Source: Chitinivibrionales bacterium (lineage in GTDB: Bacteria > Fibrobacterota > Chitinivibrionia > Chitinivibrionales > FEN-1185). Taken from it: a stretch of 64,000 nucleotides of DNA. Position 1 is the first letter of the stretch. The number at the start of each line of letters is the position of its first letter. Shown in pieces: positions 1-8,488 of the stretch. The stretch spans positions 62,001-126,000 of the forward strand of contig DATJAL010000025.1 in NCBI GenBank assembly GCA_035516255.1, written 5' to 3'. A model generated the notes under the pieces. That model worked only from the letters and a program-made list of their open reading frames with translations. It ran no database searches and had not been told where the DNA came from. The translations under genes were made by a program, and so were the position numbers.

Positions 1-2
1 AG

Positions 3-521
3 GAGGTTCTGTCGAAAGGGCTCGTGCCGGGCATGTACAACGTGGGCGAGAAGTTCAGGCTCAACAAGGTGTTCATTCCCGACGTGCTCATGGCGGCCAA
101 GGCCATGTACGCGGGCATGAAGCACCTCAAGCCGTATTTCCTGTCGGGCGCAGTGAAGCGCAGGGGCACGTTCGTGATCGGCACCGCAGCGGGGGACCTG
201 CACGACATCGGCAAGAACCTCGTGGCCATGATCGTGGAGGGCGGCGGCTGGGAGGTGGTGGACCTCGGCGTGGACGTGTCCATTGACAAATTCGTAAAGG
301 CCGCGGGCGAGCACCCGGGCTGCAGCGTGGGCATTTCCACCCTGCTCACCACCACCATGATGAACATGGAAAAAACGACCAGGGAACTCAAGGAAAAATT
401 CCCCGGCATCAGGGTGATCGTGGGCGGCGCACCGCTCACCAGGGAGTTCGCGGACAAAATCGGCGCGGCATATTCCGCCGATCCCCAGGGAGCGGTTGAT
501 TTCTTGAATTCGGGAAAATAA
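3..521 (+). CDS. Corrinoid (B12-binding) methyltransferase subunit, 5'-truncated by window edge
   Basis: Cobalamin-carrying protein of a corrinoid-dependent methyltransferase system (MtbC/MttC-like), which shuttles a methyl group between a substrate-specific methyltransferase and an acceptor. The reading frame is already open at base 3, upstream of the first ATG at 24, and the residues before that ATG (EVLSKGLVPGM) match the usual N-terminal helical cap, so the true start is outside the window. The cobalamin-ligating motif DxHxxG is present as GDLHDIGKN, with the axial-ligand histidine codon at 201. It is followed by the expected S-T-L-L-T-T-T and V-G-G-A-P-L-T segments of the Rossmann-like B12 domain. 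The homocysteine S-methyltransferase downstream is a plausible methyl-acceptor partner. The methyl donor substrate cannot be deduced. Confidence 0.9.
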   Translation, partial: EVLSKGLVPGMYNVGEKFRLNKVFIPDVLMAAKAMYAGMKHLKPYFLSGAVKRRGTFVIGTAAGDLHDIGKNLVAMIVEGGGWEVVDLGVDVSIDKFVKAAGEHPGCSVGISTLLTTTMMNMEKTTRELKEKFPGIRVIVGGAPLTREFADKIGAAYSADPQGAVDFLNSGK

Positions 522-530
522 AACAAGATG

Positions 531-667
531 GCCACAGAGGCACAGAGACACTGAGATTAATAATGTTTTAATGGTAACCTTCACAAATGTTTAATTGATG
601 TTGAAGCAATAAGCATTCCCTATCAAACTCTCATTTTGCCTTCTCTGTGCCTCCGTGTCTCTGTGGC
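531..667. repeat. Family A inverted repeat, copy A1
   Basis: Left arm GCCACAGAGGCACAGAGAC (from 531) pairs with the right arm around 641-667, which reads as its reverse complement with a few changes. The loop is about 75 bases and AT-rich. The same arms recur at least seven more times in this window, always between genes. The right arm happens to be open for translation and adds a false 17-residue N-terminus to the gene that follows. Confidence 0.8.
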
Positions 668-686
668 TAAATCTTTTGAGGAAACC

Positions 687-1577
687 ATGAAAACAATCGT
701 CGAAACCGTCAAATCCGGTTCCATCCTCGTCTCCGACGGCGCATGGGGCACCTTTCTCCACAAGAAAGGGCTCGAGCCGGGCCAGTGCCCCGAGCTTTGG
801 TGCATCACCCGGAAAAACGACGTGCTTGACATTGCGAAAAGCTACGCGGGCGCGGGCGCCGACATGATCGAATCGAACAGCTTCGGCGCCAACCGGTTCA
901 AGCTCATTCATTACGGCCTCGAGGCACGCGCAAGGGAAATGAACCGCGCCGCTGCCGCGATCTCGCGCGAGGCAGCCGGTCCAAACCGGCACGTGATCGC
1001 GTCCGTCGGCCCCACGGGCAAGATCCTCATGATGGGCGACGTCACGGAAGAAGAAATCTACGGCGCGTTCAAGGAGCAGGCAGTTGCACTCGAGGAGGGC
1101 GGCGCCGACGCGTGCTGCATCGAGACCATGACCGCGCTCGACGAGGCGTGCATCGCGGTGAAGGCGGCCCGGGAGAACACGAGGCTCGAGGTCATCTGCA
1201 CGTTCACATTCGACAAGACCGTCGACAACACCTTTCGCACCATGATGGGCGTGTCGCCCGCCGAAATGGCGGCCGCGCTTGTCAAGGCCGGCGCGCACGT
1301 CATCGGCACGAACTGCGGCAACGGCATGGAGCGGATGGTCGAGATCGTGCGGGAAATCCGCGCTGCCGACAAGGCCACGCCCGTGCTCGTGCACGCGAAC
1401 GCCGGGCTGCCGCAGGCCAAGGACGGCCAGATCGTGTATCCCGAAACGCCGGAGATGATGGCGGGACTGGTGCCCGCGATTGTTTCCGCCGGCGCGAATA
1501 TCGTCGGCGGGTGTTGCGGGACGACGCCGGAGCATATAGCGAAAATTGTAGCGGCTGTAAAATCGATTAGAAAATAA
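687..1577 (+). CDS. Homocysteine S-methyltransferase family protein
   Basis: Zinc-dependent homocysteine-binding TIM barrel of the type found in MetH N-termini, BhmT and MtaA/MtbA-linked systems; transfers a methyl group onto homocysteine to give methionine. The Zn-binding cysteines are all there: C210 in GTNCGNG and the C276-C277 pair in GGCCGTT. Length (296 aa) fits the stand-alone domain. I chose the ATG at 687 because GAGGAAA lies just upstream; an in-frame ATG at 636 would add 17 residues encoded entirely by the family A repeat. It follows the corrinoid protein on the same strand with only the repeat between, suggesting the corrinoid protein supplies the methyl group. It could instead use S-methylmethionine or betaine. 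Confidence 0.88.
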   Translation: MKTIVETVKSGSILVSDGAWGTFLHKKGLEPGQCPELWCITRKNDVLDIAKSYAGAGADMIESNSFGANRFKLIHYGLEARAREMNRAAAAISREAAGPNRHVIASVGPTGKILMMGDVTEEEIYGAFKEQAVALEEGGADACCIETMTALDEACIAVKAARENTRLEVICTFTFDKTVDNTFRTMMGVSPAEMAAALVKAGAHVIGTNCGNGMERMVEIVREIRAADKATPVLVHANAGLPQAKDGQIVYPETPEMMAGLVPAIVSAGANIVGGCCGTTPEHIAKIVAAVKSIRK

Positions 1578-1708
1578 TAATGCGGTCTCGGCCATAGGCC
1601 TCGGGCCGCCACGGCACTATTTGCAGAGACGCACTGCCGTGCGTCTCTGCAAAAGGCGGGTCCGGGCGGCATCGTGTTCCAGCACGACCTCCAGTCCGGC
1701 CTAACGCG
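1578..1708 (+). repeat. Family B repeat, copy B1 (partial)
   Basis: GC-rich, hairpin-rich intergenic sequence ending in CAGTCCGGCCTAACGCGAA, which is almost identical to the end of copy B2 at 7217-7237. Contains an internal perfect palindrome near 1622-1652 (TTGCAGAGACGCA / TGCGTCTCTGCAA). The opposite end, GGGCGTTCC in other copies, is not recognisable here. The rest of the stretch up to the gene at 1914 shows nothing else apart from an AT-rich segment that probably holds its promoter. Confidence 0.6.
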
Positions 1709-1913
1709 AAAACCAAAGATTTCAATTGTGTTTTGTTTCTTCCCCATCAGCGCCGACTCCGAGGACGGTAGGCCATTCCGAACGGGCATACCCATTTATA
1801 CCTCAGAATTCCAGGTTTTCCGCTAGAAAACACTTTTATCATCTATCGGTTTAAATATTATGAATTTTATTATATATTACTTTTAGCAGGCCTAAAACAT
1901 GGAGAAATGCAAT

Positions 1914-2876
1914 ATGAAAAATAAAGTCATGGCATTTACAGTACTTTTTCTATTTTCCATGAATGCGAATGCGGAGATAGCGGTTGGCGATACTTTTGTA
2001 CTTTGGGCCGGTTTTGGTAATTTTTTAGGCATGAGCGGTGGCTACATCGAGGGGACCGAAGTGCTCGATTCCTCCCTGGTAAAAGGAGATACCTCGGTCT
2101 ACTTCTTCTCCTGCATTAAAACGACAGCATACCAGTTCTGGGAAGGCACGCCGCAAAGACTACCTGGATTATCGATGCAGTCTAAAATGACAATCCTGAA
2201 CAAGACCCCGTCCACTATTGCAAGCAGTTCCGTCCGATTCAGGAATGCAACCTGGATAATTGGAGAAAAATCAGATTTCCTTTTTTATCCCGCGCTTAAA
2301 AATGCCTCTCCCTACTGGTCAATCCCGATCAACACAACGGATTCCGCGTTTCTTCCTAGTGATTATTACACAGTCAGGGTATCCGACACAACCGGCATAA
2401 AATGGTGCCGTGATCCCAGCGACGATCATTTGTTTAATGGAAAATTCCTTCAATTCAATGACCGGTTTGACACCATCGGAAAATATGACCCGGATTCCTT
2501 GAAGTATTCCAGTTTCAATGGCCCCCCGTCGTGGCGTGCAATCGGCGGGTATATGAGCGGCGACATCAATCCCTTTCATGTGTTGTATGTTGCAACATCG
2601 AGCACCATTCCCCCCTTACAAGCTGATTCCTTGACAATTGAGCAAGGCCTTTATAGCAACCAGATTACATATTATAGGCCCAAACAAACCGTAGGAGCCG
2701 TTATTCCCCCACCTGCGAAGAGTCCCGTTTATAATTGGAAGGTTGTCGGCCTGTATGATGTGCTTGGAAGGGAAATGCGTGGTTTTTCGCAACCAAAATC
2801 TTCAAACATCTTTATTATCAAAAAAACAGCTGCAATTAATTCAACGATGAAATACGAATTGAAATTTAAAAATTAG
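1914..2876 (+). CDS. Secreted protein of unknown function with sorting-like C-terminus
   Basis: Not recognised. The N-terminus (MKNKVMAFTVLFLFSMNANA-E) is a clean Sec signal peptide. The body is about 230 residues rich in Ser, Thr, Phe and Tyr with no known catalytic motif. The C-terminal segment LYDVLGREMRGF…IFIIKK resembles the beta-sandwich tail used as a type IX sorting signal in FCB bacteria (…YDllGR…GvYilk), though it is less typical than the other tails in the window. The ATG at 1914 is preceded by GGAG at nine bases; another in-frame ATG at 1899 has a poorer ribosome site. Base composition is clearly more AT-rich than the neighbours, which could mean horizontal origin. It stands alone between convergent or unrelated genes. 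Confidence 0.7.
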   Translation: MKNKVMAFTVLFLFSMNANAEIAVGDTFVLWAGFGNFLGMSGGYIEGTEVLDSSLVKGDTSVYFFSCIKTTAYQFWEGTPQRLPGLSMQSKMTILNKTPSTIASSSVRFRNATWIIGEKSDFLFYPALKNASPYWSIPINTTDSAFLPSDYYTVRVSDTTGIKWCRDPSDDHLFNGKFLQFNDRFDTIGKYDPDSLKYSSFNGPPSWRAIGGYMSGDINPFHVLYVATSSTIPPLQADSLTIEQGLYSNQITYYRPKQTVGAVIPPPAKSPVYNWKVVGLYDVLGREMRGFSQPKSSNIFIIKKTAAINSTMKYELKFKN

Positions 2877-2893
2877 CACATTGAATTAAACTT

Positions 2894-5002
2894 TTATCTC
2901 GGCGTCGCATCCGGCAGCCCACCGTCAACAGGAATAGTCGCACCTGTCGTCGGGGTCTGGTGGGTGACAAAGAACAAAACCGCGTTCGCCACATGCCGGG
3001 CGGTGACCTTCGCCTTGAGCAGGTTCCGCTGGCGGTAATACTCTTCCAATCCCTTTTCGTCAAGCCCGCGCGCCTTCATGCGGTCGGGCCCCACCTGCTG
3101 CCACAGCCCGGACTTGGTCGCCCCGTGCGAAAACACGGCGTCGGGCGACACCATGTTCACGCGCACGCCCATCTCCGCGAATTCGAGACTCGCGATGCGG
3201 CCGAGCTGATGCGCGGCCGCCTTGGTGGCGCTGTATGCGCCGAACTTCGCGCCGGGCGCGAAAACGTTCTTGGTCGACACGAGCACAATATCGCCGCCCG
3301 TGTTTTGCGCCCTGAAGAGTCGGCCCGCCTCGGCGAGCAGGTTGAGCGTGCCGTCAATGTTGACGCGCTCGAGCCTGCGGAACGCCTCAACGTCCATTTC
3401 GACGAGCGGCGACACATGGGCAAGCCCGGCGTTTACGATCACGATATCAAGGCCGCCAAATACTTTTATTGCCGTTTCGAAGGCAGACGCGACCGAAGAG
3501 GAGTCGGTCACGTCGAGCGGGGCATGTGCGACGCGGTTTCCATGGGTTGCTTTAAGGGCCTTCGCCATCGCGTCGAGACGATCGCCCGCGAGGTCGGTGA
3601 CCATGAGACTGCACCCCAGCTCAAGCAGCGCCTCGCAGATGCCCGAGCCTATCGCCCCCGCCGCGCCCGTGACCAGCGCCGCGGCGCCGCCAAGCGGCGC
3701 GTTTCCGCTTTTCATTTTCGCCACCTGGAAGCCGCGGAACTCCATTTCGAACAGATGGCTTTCCGCAAGCGCCTTGTAGGTGCCTCCGGTTTCAAAAATG
3801 TTGCGCTTGACAAACAGCGCCTGCTCGGTGATGTCTGCTACCGCAACGGCCCTTTTCGGGTTTTTAGCGGCGCACACGGCGCCGAGCCCGGGAATAAACA
3901 CCACGCGCGGCAAGGCATCGAATCCTGGGGACGCGGTTTGGATTTTTGTTGACGAATATTTTTTGATACGCGACGCATACATTTCGGAAAACGAGGCGAC
4001 GGCCTCGGCACATTGCCGTCTGAACGCGTTGCCATCACTAAAGTTTGGGTTGTCAATCCACAACGGATATGATTTTGTCCGTACGCAATAGTCCGGCGTG
4101 AGGGGCGCGGTGCAGAAAAGCTCTTTTGCACCATTGGCGCCCAGAAGGCCAAGCACTTCCTCGGAAATGAGCGGCGCAAGCGATATCTTGTCATGAGGAT
4201 TGTCGGGATCGCCCGAATCCGGCGACAACAGGCCGCGCAGCATGGGCGCGACCGCGGCGTACCGCTTCCAGGCGGTCTCGACCGGCGTGTCGTTGACAAC
4301 AGGCAGTTCGCGGCTGCGCGATTTTTTAAGATACGCCTCTGCCCGGCTCACCAGCTCTATGGTGTCGTCGTAGGCCTGCTTCGGCCCCGCGCCCCAGGTT
4401 ATGAGCCCGTGATGCATCACCACGACGGCGCGCGCATCTTTTTTCTTTTGTACGGTGTCGGACACGGCGCGGCCGAGCGCGAGCCCGGCGTCGGCATAGG
4501 GCAGCACCGCGACGTTTTTACCGAGCGCCTCGGAAACCGTCTTCTCCCCGCCTTCCCTATTGCACAGCGCGAGTACGGCGGCCGGGTGCGTATGGATGAT
4601 GCAGGGCTTGTCGAGAAACGCATGCATGAGCGTCTCCACCGACGCGGTGGCGTCCGATTGCTGGAGCAGGTGCGTTCGGAATTCATTTGCCATGCCTGAA
4701 TCGCTTATTGACCGAAGCTGCCTGAACTTCTTGACGTATGCGAGATCGAGGCACACGAAACCCGACGGGCCTATCGAATCGAGCGCAAGGCCCGAGGCTT
4801 TGACAAACAGCGCGGCCGAGCCGCCCGCCATGGTCTTCACCGTTGCTTTTATGGAGGTGTTGCCGCCGCCGTGCAGGGCAAGCCCGGGCTCGCTTCCCAC
4901 CAGCCGCGTTGCGTACGCCAGCAAGGCAACGGAGTTGCCGGCGGTCGCGCCATGTTTTGACACGAATTCCTTGGCGTTTTTTTCAGACCATTTGTTCTTC
5001 AT
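2894..5002 (-). CDS. Bifunctional class II aldolase / short-chain dehydrogenase (RhaEW/YuxG type)
   Basis: Fusion of a class II (zinc) aldolase and an NAD(P)-dependent short-chain dehydrogenase. In characterised relatives the first half splits L-rhamnulose-1-phosphate to DHAP and L-lactaldehyde and the second half oxidises the aldehyde. Residues 44-50 (HGGGNTS), an HTHP motif near 137 and MHHGLI are the aldolase signature and metal ligands. The dehydrogenase half starts at the cofactor loop TGAAGAIG (445-452), with NAG near 524-526 and the catalytic pair Y590-x3-K594. Length of 702 aa matches the family. No rhamnose isomerase or kinase lies nearby, so the natural sugar is uncertain; the epimerase and LsrF-type genes upstream on the same strand suggest a shared sugar-phosphate route. 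Confidence 0.87.
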   Translation of the reverse strand: MKNKWSEKNAKEFVSKHGATAGNSVALLAYATRLVGSEPGLALHGGGNTSIKATVKTMAGGSAALFVKASGLALDSIGPSGFVCLDLAYVKKFRQLRSISDSGMANEFRTHLLQQSDATASVETLMHAFLDKPCIIHTHPAAVLALCNREGGEKTVSEALGKNVAVLPYADAGLALGRAVSDTVQKKKDARAVVVMHHGLITWGAGPKQAYDDTIELVSRAEAYLKKSRSRELPVVNDTPVETAWKRYAAVAPMLRGLLSPDSGDPDNPHDKISLAPLISEEVLGLLGANGAKELFCTAPLTPDYCVRTKSYPLWIDNPNFSDGNAFRRQCAEAVASFSEMYASRIKKYSSTKIQTASPGFDALPRVVFIPGLGAVCAAKNPKRAVAVADITEQALFVKRNIFETGGTYKALAESHLFEMEFRGFQVAKMKSGNAPLGGAAALVTGAAGAIGSGICEALLELGCSLMVTDLAGDRLDAMAKALKATHGNRVAHAPLDVTDSSSVASAFETAIKVFGGLDIVIVNAGLAHVSPLVEMDVEAFRRLERVNIDGTLNLLAEAGRLFRAQNTGGDIVLVSTKNVFAPGAKFGAYSATKAAAHQLGRIASLEFAEMGVRVNMVSPDAVFSHGATKSGLWQQVGPDRMKARGLDEKGLEEYYRQRNLLKAKVTARHVANAVLFFVTHQTPTTGATIPVDGGLPDATPR

Positions 5003-5030
5003 GTATGATCCTATTGTTCAAATAAAATCA

Positions 5031-5178
5031 CCACAGGGACACGGAGAGCACAGAGAAAAAACAGAGTTGAAAGTTGAAGGTTAAAAGTTGAAAGTCACAG
5101 CACACGCAAAACACATTTAACTTTCAGCTTCCAACTTTAAACTATCTGCATTCTCTGTGTCCTCCGCGTCTCTGTGGC
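5031..5178. repeat. Family A nested inverted repeat, copy A2
   Basis: Outer arms CCACAGGGACACGGAGAGCA (5031-) and the reverse-complementary TGTGTCCTCCGCGTCTCTGTGG (ending about 5178). Inside them is a second, unrelated inverted repeat: GTTGAAAGTTGAAGGTT-type sequence at about 5066-5092 against AACTTTCAGCTTCCAACTTT at about 5119-5140. It fills the gap between the aldolase and epimerase genes and would fold into a long two-part hairpin in RNA. Confidence 0.85.
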
Positions 5179-5186
5179 GGACTGTT

Positions 5187-5861
5187 TTATTTTATCGCAT
5201 CAGTCATCATCCTGATGTTTTGCGCCACATTCCTGTCCTCAAACACGGCGCTGCCGGTCACCACGATGTCCGGCTCCATCTTCGCCACCTCGTTGATGTT
5301 CTCCTTTGTCACCCCCCCGTCGATACACAGGAATATATCCCTGCCGCTCTCCTCGATGAGCTCCCACAGCTTCGCCGCGCGGGCCGCGGTGTCGGGATAC
5401 AGGGTCTGGCCCGGATACCCCGGGTTGATGCCGAGCAACGTCACCACGTCGGCGTCCTCGAGCAGCGGCTTCACGTCGCACAGCGCCGTGCCGGGATTCA
5501 CGGCCACGCCGGCGGCGATGCCGCGCTGCGCGTCGTTGATGTTCTTGAGCGTGCCGATGAACTGCAGGCACGCGCGCACGTGCACGCACGACTCCACGTG
5601 AACCGAGATGATGTCGGCCCCGGCCGACGCGTACTGCTTGATGGAATCGAAGGGGTCTTCGACCATCAGGTGCACGTCCTTGAGCATCTTGGTCTTCACC
5701 GCCTTGACAAACGCGGGCCCGACGGTGAGCTGCGGGACAAAATGCCCGTCCATCACGTCGAAATGGAGCATGCCCGCGCCGCTGTTCTCCAAAAGCGCGA
5801 TGTCGTCCGCAAGGGACATGAGGTCGGCGCTCAGGACCCCAATGCTCAGCCTTCCGCTCAT
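5187..5861 (-). CDS. rpe: Ribulose-phosphate 3-epimerase family protein
   Basis: TIM-barrel epimerase that interconverts ribulose-5-phosphate and xylulose-5-phosphate, or a ketohexose-6-phosphate in the AlsE branch. Active-site residues are complete: H33 and D35/D38 in HFDVMDGHF, H64 in HLMVEDP and D181 in the phosphate-proximal IDGG. At 224 aa it has the usual length. The segment VVTLLGINPGYPGQTLYP departs from the housekeeping Rpe pattern (MSVNPGFGGQ), so this may be a specialised paralogue for another sugar phosphate rather than the pentose-pathway enzyme. It lies between the aldolase/dehydrogenase and lsrF-like genes on the same strand, with family A repeats on both sides. Confidence 0.85.
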   Translation of the reverse strand: MSGRLSIGVLSADLMSLADDIALLENSGAGMLHFDVMDGHFVPQLTVGPAFVKAVKTKMLKDVHLMVEDPFDSIKQYASAGADIISVHVESCVHVRACLQFIGTLKNINDAQRGIAAGVAVNPGTALCDVKPLLEDADVVTLLGINPGYPGQTLYPDTAARAAKLWELIEESGRDIFLCIDGGVTKENINEVAKMEPDIVVTGSAVFEDRNVAQNIRMMTDAIK

Positions 5862-5915
5862 ACTGTTGCTCCTTACGGGTCTTCCCGTCTATTCGTCATG
5901 TTCCAATAAAAATCT

Positions 5916-6071
5916 GCCACAGAGACACAGAGAACACGGAGAAAAATTACCCATAGTTGGAAGTTAAAGGTTGAAAGTTATAGGTTAGGAGCAAAGAAAA
6001 AAAACACCTTCAACTTTCAACTTCAAACATTAACCTTACATGTCTTCTCTGTGCCTCCGTGTCTCTACGGC
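5916..6071. repeat. Family A nested inverted repeat, copy A3
   Basis: Outer arms GCCACAGAGACACAGAGAA (from 5916) and TCTCTGTGCCTCCGTGTCTC (ending 6071), with the same kind of inner pair: AGTTGGAAGTTAAAGGTTGA near 5954 against ACCTTCAACTTTCAACTTC near 6005. The right arm ends only four bases from the stop codon of the LsrF-type gene, so on the minus strand the hairpin forms immediately after translation ends. Confidence 0.85.
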
Positions 6072-6075
6072 TATC

Positions 6076-6969
6076 TCATTTTTCCTTCTGCTTCCGCAAA
6101 TTCGCGTGCGCCAGGTACAGCTCGAACGCCTGCTCGGGCTTCATGTGCTCGTGCACCACCTTGCGCACGGCCTTGATCATTGCCACGGGCGCCTCGGACT
6201 GGAAGATGTTGCGGCCCATGTCGACCCCGGAGGCGCCCTGCTGGATCGCCTCGTACGCCATCTTGAGCGCGTCGAGCTCGGGCAGCTTCTTGCCGCCCGC
6301 GATCACGATGGGCACCGGGCAGGCCGAGGTGACCGTCTCGAAGTCCGGCACGAAATACGTCTTGACAAACGCGGCACCCAGCTCCGCGCACATGCGCGTG
6401 GCGAGCCGTATATACTTGGCGTCGCGCACCATGTCCTTGCCCACCGCGGTCACGCCGAGCACCGGCATGCCCACCTTGTTGCCCGCGTCCACCAGGCTGG
6501 TGAGGTTGGTCACCGACTGCGTCTCGTGCTCCCCGCCCACGAACACCTGCGTCGCCACCGCGCACGCATTCACGCGAAGGGCGTCGTCCATGTCCATGGC
6601 GATATGCTCGTTCGAAAGTTCCTTGAGGATGCTCGGCCCGCCGCTGGCGCGCAGCACCGTTGCCTTATTGAGCGACGGCGGGATCACGGAGCGCAGAATC
6701 CCGCGCGTGAGCATGAGTGCGTCCGCAAACGGCGCAAGCGGCAGTATCGTGATGTCGGGCCGCTCAAGGCCCGTGGTGGGACCCTGGAAATACCCGTGGT
6801 CGAACGCGAGCATCACGGTCTTTCCCGACTCGGCGTTGAAGATCCTGGCAAGCCTGTTCTTCATGCCCCAGTCGTAGCTGTTGGAGCCTTTTAGAAAGAA
6901 AAGCTCGCTCTTCTGCGGCACATCGGTGTAAAAGTTTTTTTCGACTTTTGAGGTGTCTGCTTCGGGCAT
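6076..6969 (-). CDS. lsrF: 3-hydroxy-5-phosphonooxypentane-2,4-dione thiolase / class I aldolase (LsrF type)
   Basis: Class I aldolase-fold enzyme closely resembling E. coli LsrF, which transfers an acetyl unit from the phosphorylated AI-2 breakdown product to CoA. Similarity runs through the whole chain, including blocks [23 protein letters not shown] and [14 protein letters not shown]. The catalytic lysine K203 (VKTYF) falls at the same residue number as in the enteric protein. AGGAG lies before the ATG at 6969. There are no lsr transporter, lsrK or lsrR genes in the window; the neighbours are an epimerase and an aldolase/dehydrogenase. AI-2 turnover is therefore not established, and a role as a sugar-phosphate aldolase is equally possible. 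Confidence 0.85.
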   Translation of the reverse strand: MPEADTSKVEKNFYTDVPQKSELFFLKGSNSYDWGMKNRLARIFNAESGKTVMLAFDHGYFQGPTTGLERPDITILPLAPFADALMLTRGILRSVIPPSLNKATVLRASGGPSILKELSNEHIAMDMDDALRVNACAVATQVFVGGEHETQSVTNLTSLVDAGNKVGMPVLGVTAVGKDMVRDAKYIRLATRMCAELGAAFVKTYFVPDFETVTSACPVPIVIAGGKKLPELDALKMAYEAIQQGASGVDMGRNIFQSEAPVAMIKAVRKVVHEHMKPEQAFELYLAHANLRKQKEK

Positions 6970-7098
6970 GTGGGACTCCTTGTATTGGATGTTTTTCGTG
7001 GGTATTTGGCTGGAAAGGAAAATAATTAATAGGATAGATGCGGGATGGGAATTAATAGACGTATAATTTGCAATTCTAAAAAATAAAAATATAAATCC

Positions 7099-7236
7099 GG
7101 GCGTTCCGCCGCTCCGCGGCGGCGGCCCTCCTTCCGGGCTAGGCTATTCGCCTCGTTCCCGGACCGCCCGATGCCGCTTCGCGGTGGGGTCGGCCGGCAA
7201 TGCGCTCCAGCGCACCCTACAGTCCGGCCTAACGCG
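7099..7236 (+). repeat. Family B repeat, copy B2 (full length)
   Basis: Starts GGGCGTTCC at 7099 and ends CAGTCCGGCCTAACGC at 7235, so the ends carry the inverted match GGCGTT / AACGC(C). The interior holds GC palindromes such as CCGCCGC/GCGGCGG. It fills most of the gap upstream of the next gene, and an ATG inside it would give that gene a false extension. Confidence 0.7.
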
Positions 7237-7302
7237 AAGAGCAAATCTAAGGAATTCTGGCGGGGGTTGGAGTTGCGTTTGGGGAGAGGGATATTTAGTT
7301 TC

Positions 7303-7827
7303 TTGGTGTTATCGCAAGAACAGACCTATTCCGATGATGCGAAGAGCCTGTTGAAAAATGAAAGGCCGAAATTGATTAAATATCTCGTTACCGTATTACT
7401 CATCGTCGTGGTTTTAGTCGTGCTTCTTCTGACAATGAATCATTCTCATCCTATCAACATGAATGCAATTAACGTTGTAATGAACAGCCTCTTTATTGTT
7501 ACAGCTCTTGCTGGCATCGTACTCTCGGTAGTTGCATATGGGCGGAAAAAGAACCTTGCATTGTTAACCATCTGTACAGTATTCGTACTTGAACTCGTTC
7601 TTGTTTACGGCAATTATGCTGTGACCAAGCATCTGCTTACAGTTAATCAATTGGAGATGCAAGGCACCGCTTACGCTGGATACAGTTCGGACACTACAGT
7701 GAATGCTCGATTTGTTCAAGAAAAGAGGGTCGGCGGCTATCGGTTTAAAATCCCCCTTGGCAATATCCTTTTGCTGCTTGCTGTTTGGCAGTTAGGATGG
7801 GATAGAAAGAATAACAATTCTCCGTGA
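7303..7827 (+). CDS. Small multi-pass membrane protein, unknown
   Basis: Not recognised. After about 25 polar residues come three strongly hydrophobic segments (IKYLVTVLLIVVVLVVLLL; VMNSLFIVTALAGIVLSVV; LLTICTVFVLELVLVYG) and a fourth near the C-terminus (ILLLLAVWQLGW), so it is an inner-membrane protein with probably four spans. The start is uncertain: the in-frame ATG at 7171 is inside the family B repeat and is unlikely; TTG at 7303 or GTG at 7306, downstream of GGGGAGAGG, are the best candidates. Codon use is more AT-rich than in the metabolic genes around it. No neighbour suggests a function. Confidence 0.55.
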   Translation: MVLSQEQTYSDDAKSLLKNERPKLIKYLVTVLLIVVVLVVLLLTMNHSHPINMNAINVVMNSLFIVTALAGIVLSVVAYGRKKNLALLTICTVFVLELVLVYGNYAVTKHLLTVNQLEMQGTAYAGYSSDTTVNARFVQEKRVGGYRFKIPLGNILLLLAVWQLGWDRKNNNSP

Positions 7828-7921
7828 CCTCCTTTAAAAAATGTTTAATTCTTCGGGACGAACCATTTTTTGTCGTGCAATTCCAACGCGGCAGTTTAAT
7901 TGAAGTTAAAGGATAACAAAC

Positions 7922-8488
7922 ATGGCAAAACTCCTCGTCTTCAACAACATTTCCCTCGACGGCTTCTTCACCGACGCGAACAGCGACATGAGCTTCGCGC
8001 ACAATGACGTGCCTGATCCCGAGTGGGACGCGTTTGTGCAGGGCAATGCTGCCGGCGGCGGTACGCTTTTGTTCGGAAGAAAAACCTACGAAATGATGGC
8101 TGGATTCTGGACCTCGCCGCTCGCGAAAAAAAACATGCCTGTTGTGGCGGAACAGATGAACAGGCATTCCAAGGTGGTGTTTTCAAAAACGCTTGAAAAG
8201 GCGTCATGGAACAACACGCGGCTGGTGAAAACCGGCATGATCGCCGAAGTCCGGAACATGAAAAAGGAGCCCGGACCCGGCCTGGCCATTCTCGGGAGCG
8301 GCAGCATCGTTGCGCAGCTGGCGCAGGAGGGGTTGATTGACGAATACCAATTCGTGGTGAACCCCGTGGTGATCGGCAGGGGAAGGACGATGTTTGAGGG
8401 AGTGAAGGAAAAAATTTCGCTCAAACTGACAAAGACCCGGGCTTTTAGAAATGGCAACGTCTTCCTATGTCATGAGCAAATCAACTGA
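7922..8488 (+). CDS. Dihydrofolate reductase family protein (RibD C-terminal-like)
   Basis: Belongs to the DHFR-like reductase superfamily that includes RibD C-terminal domains and YwjB/YyaP-type proteins; these bind NADPH, but most have no proven substrate. The N-terminal block LLVFNNISLDGFFTD, the segment LLFGRKTYEMMAGFW and the glycine stretch AILGSGSIVAQLAQEGLIDEY are the family signatures. It is 188 aa, the normal length, and is not a true FolA because the folate-site block of FolA is absent. It stands as a single gene with short gaps on both sides. Confidence 0.8.
   Translation: MAKLLVFNNISLDGFFTDANSDMSFAHNDVPDPEWDAFVQGNAAGGGTLLFGRKTYEMMAGFWTSPLAKKNMPVVAEQMNRHSKVVFSKTLEKASWNNTRLVKTGMIAEVRNMKKEPGPGLAILGSGSIVAQLAQEGLIDEYQFVVNPVVIGRGRTMFEGVKEKISLKLTKTRAFRNGNVFLCHEQIN

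Noticed and set aside
591-1595. Long antisense open frame over the homocysteine methyltransferase
   Set aside because: It mirrors the third-codon GC of the real gene, has Arg/His-rich composition and no ribosome site.
6970-7302. Coding potential between lsrF and the membrane protein
   Set aside because: Short frames there are made of family B repeat sequence; no ribosome site fits.
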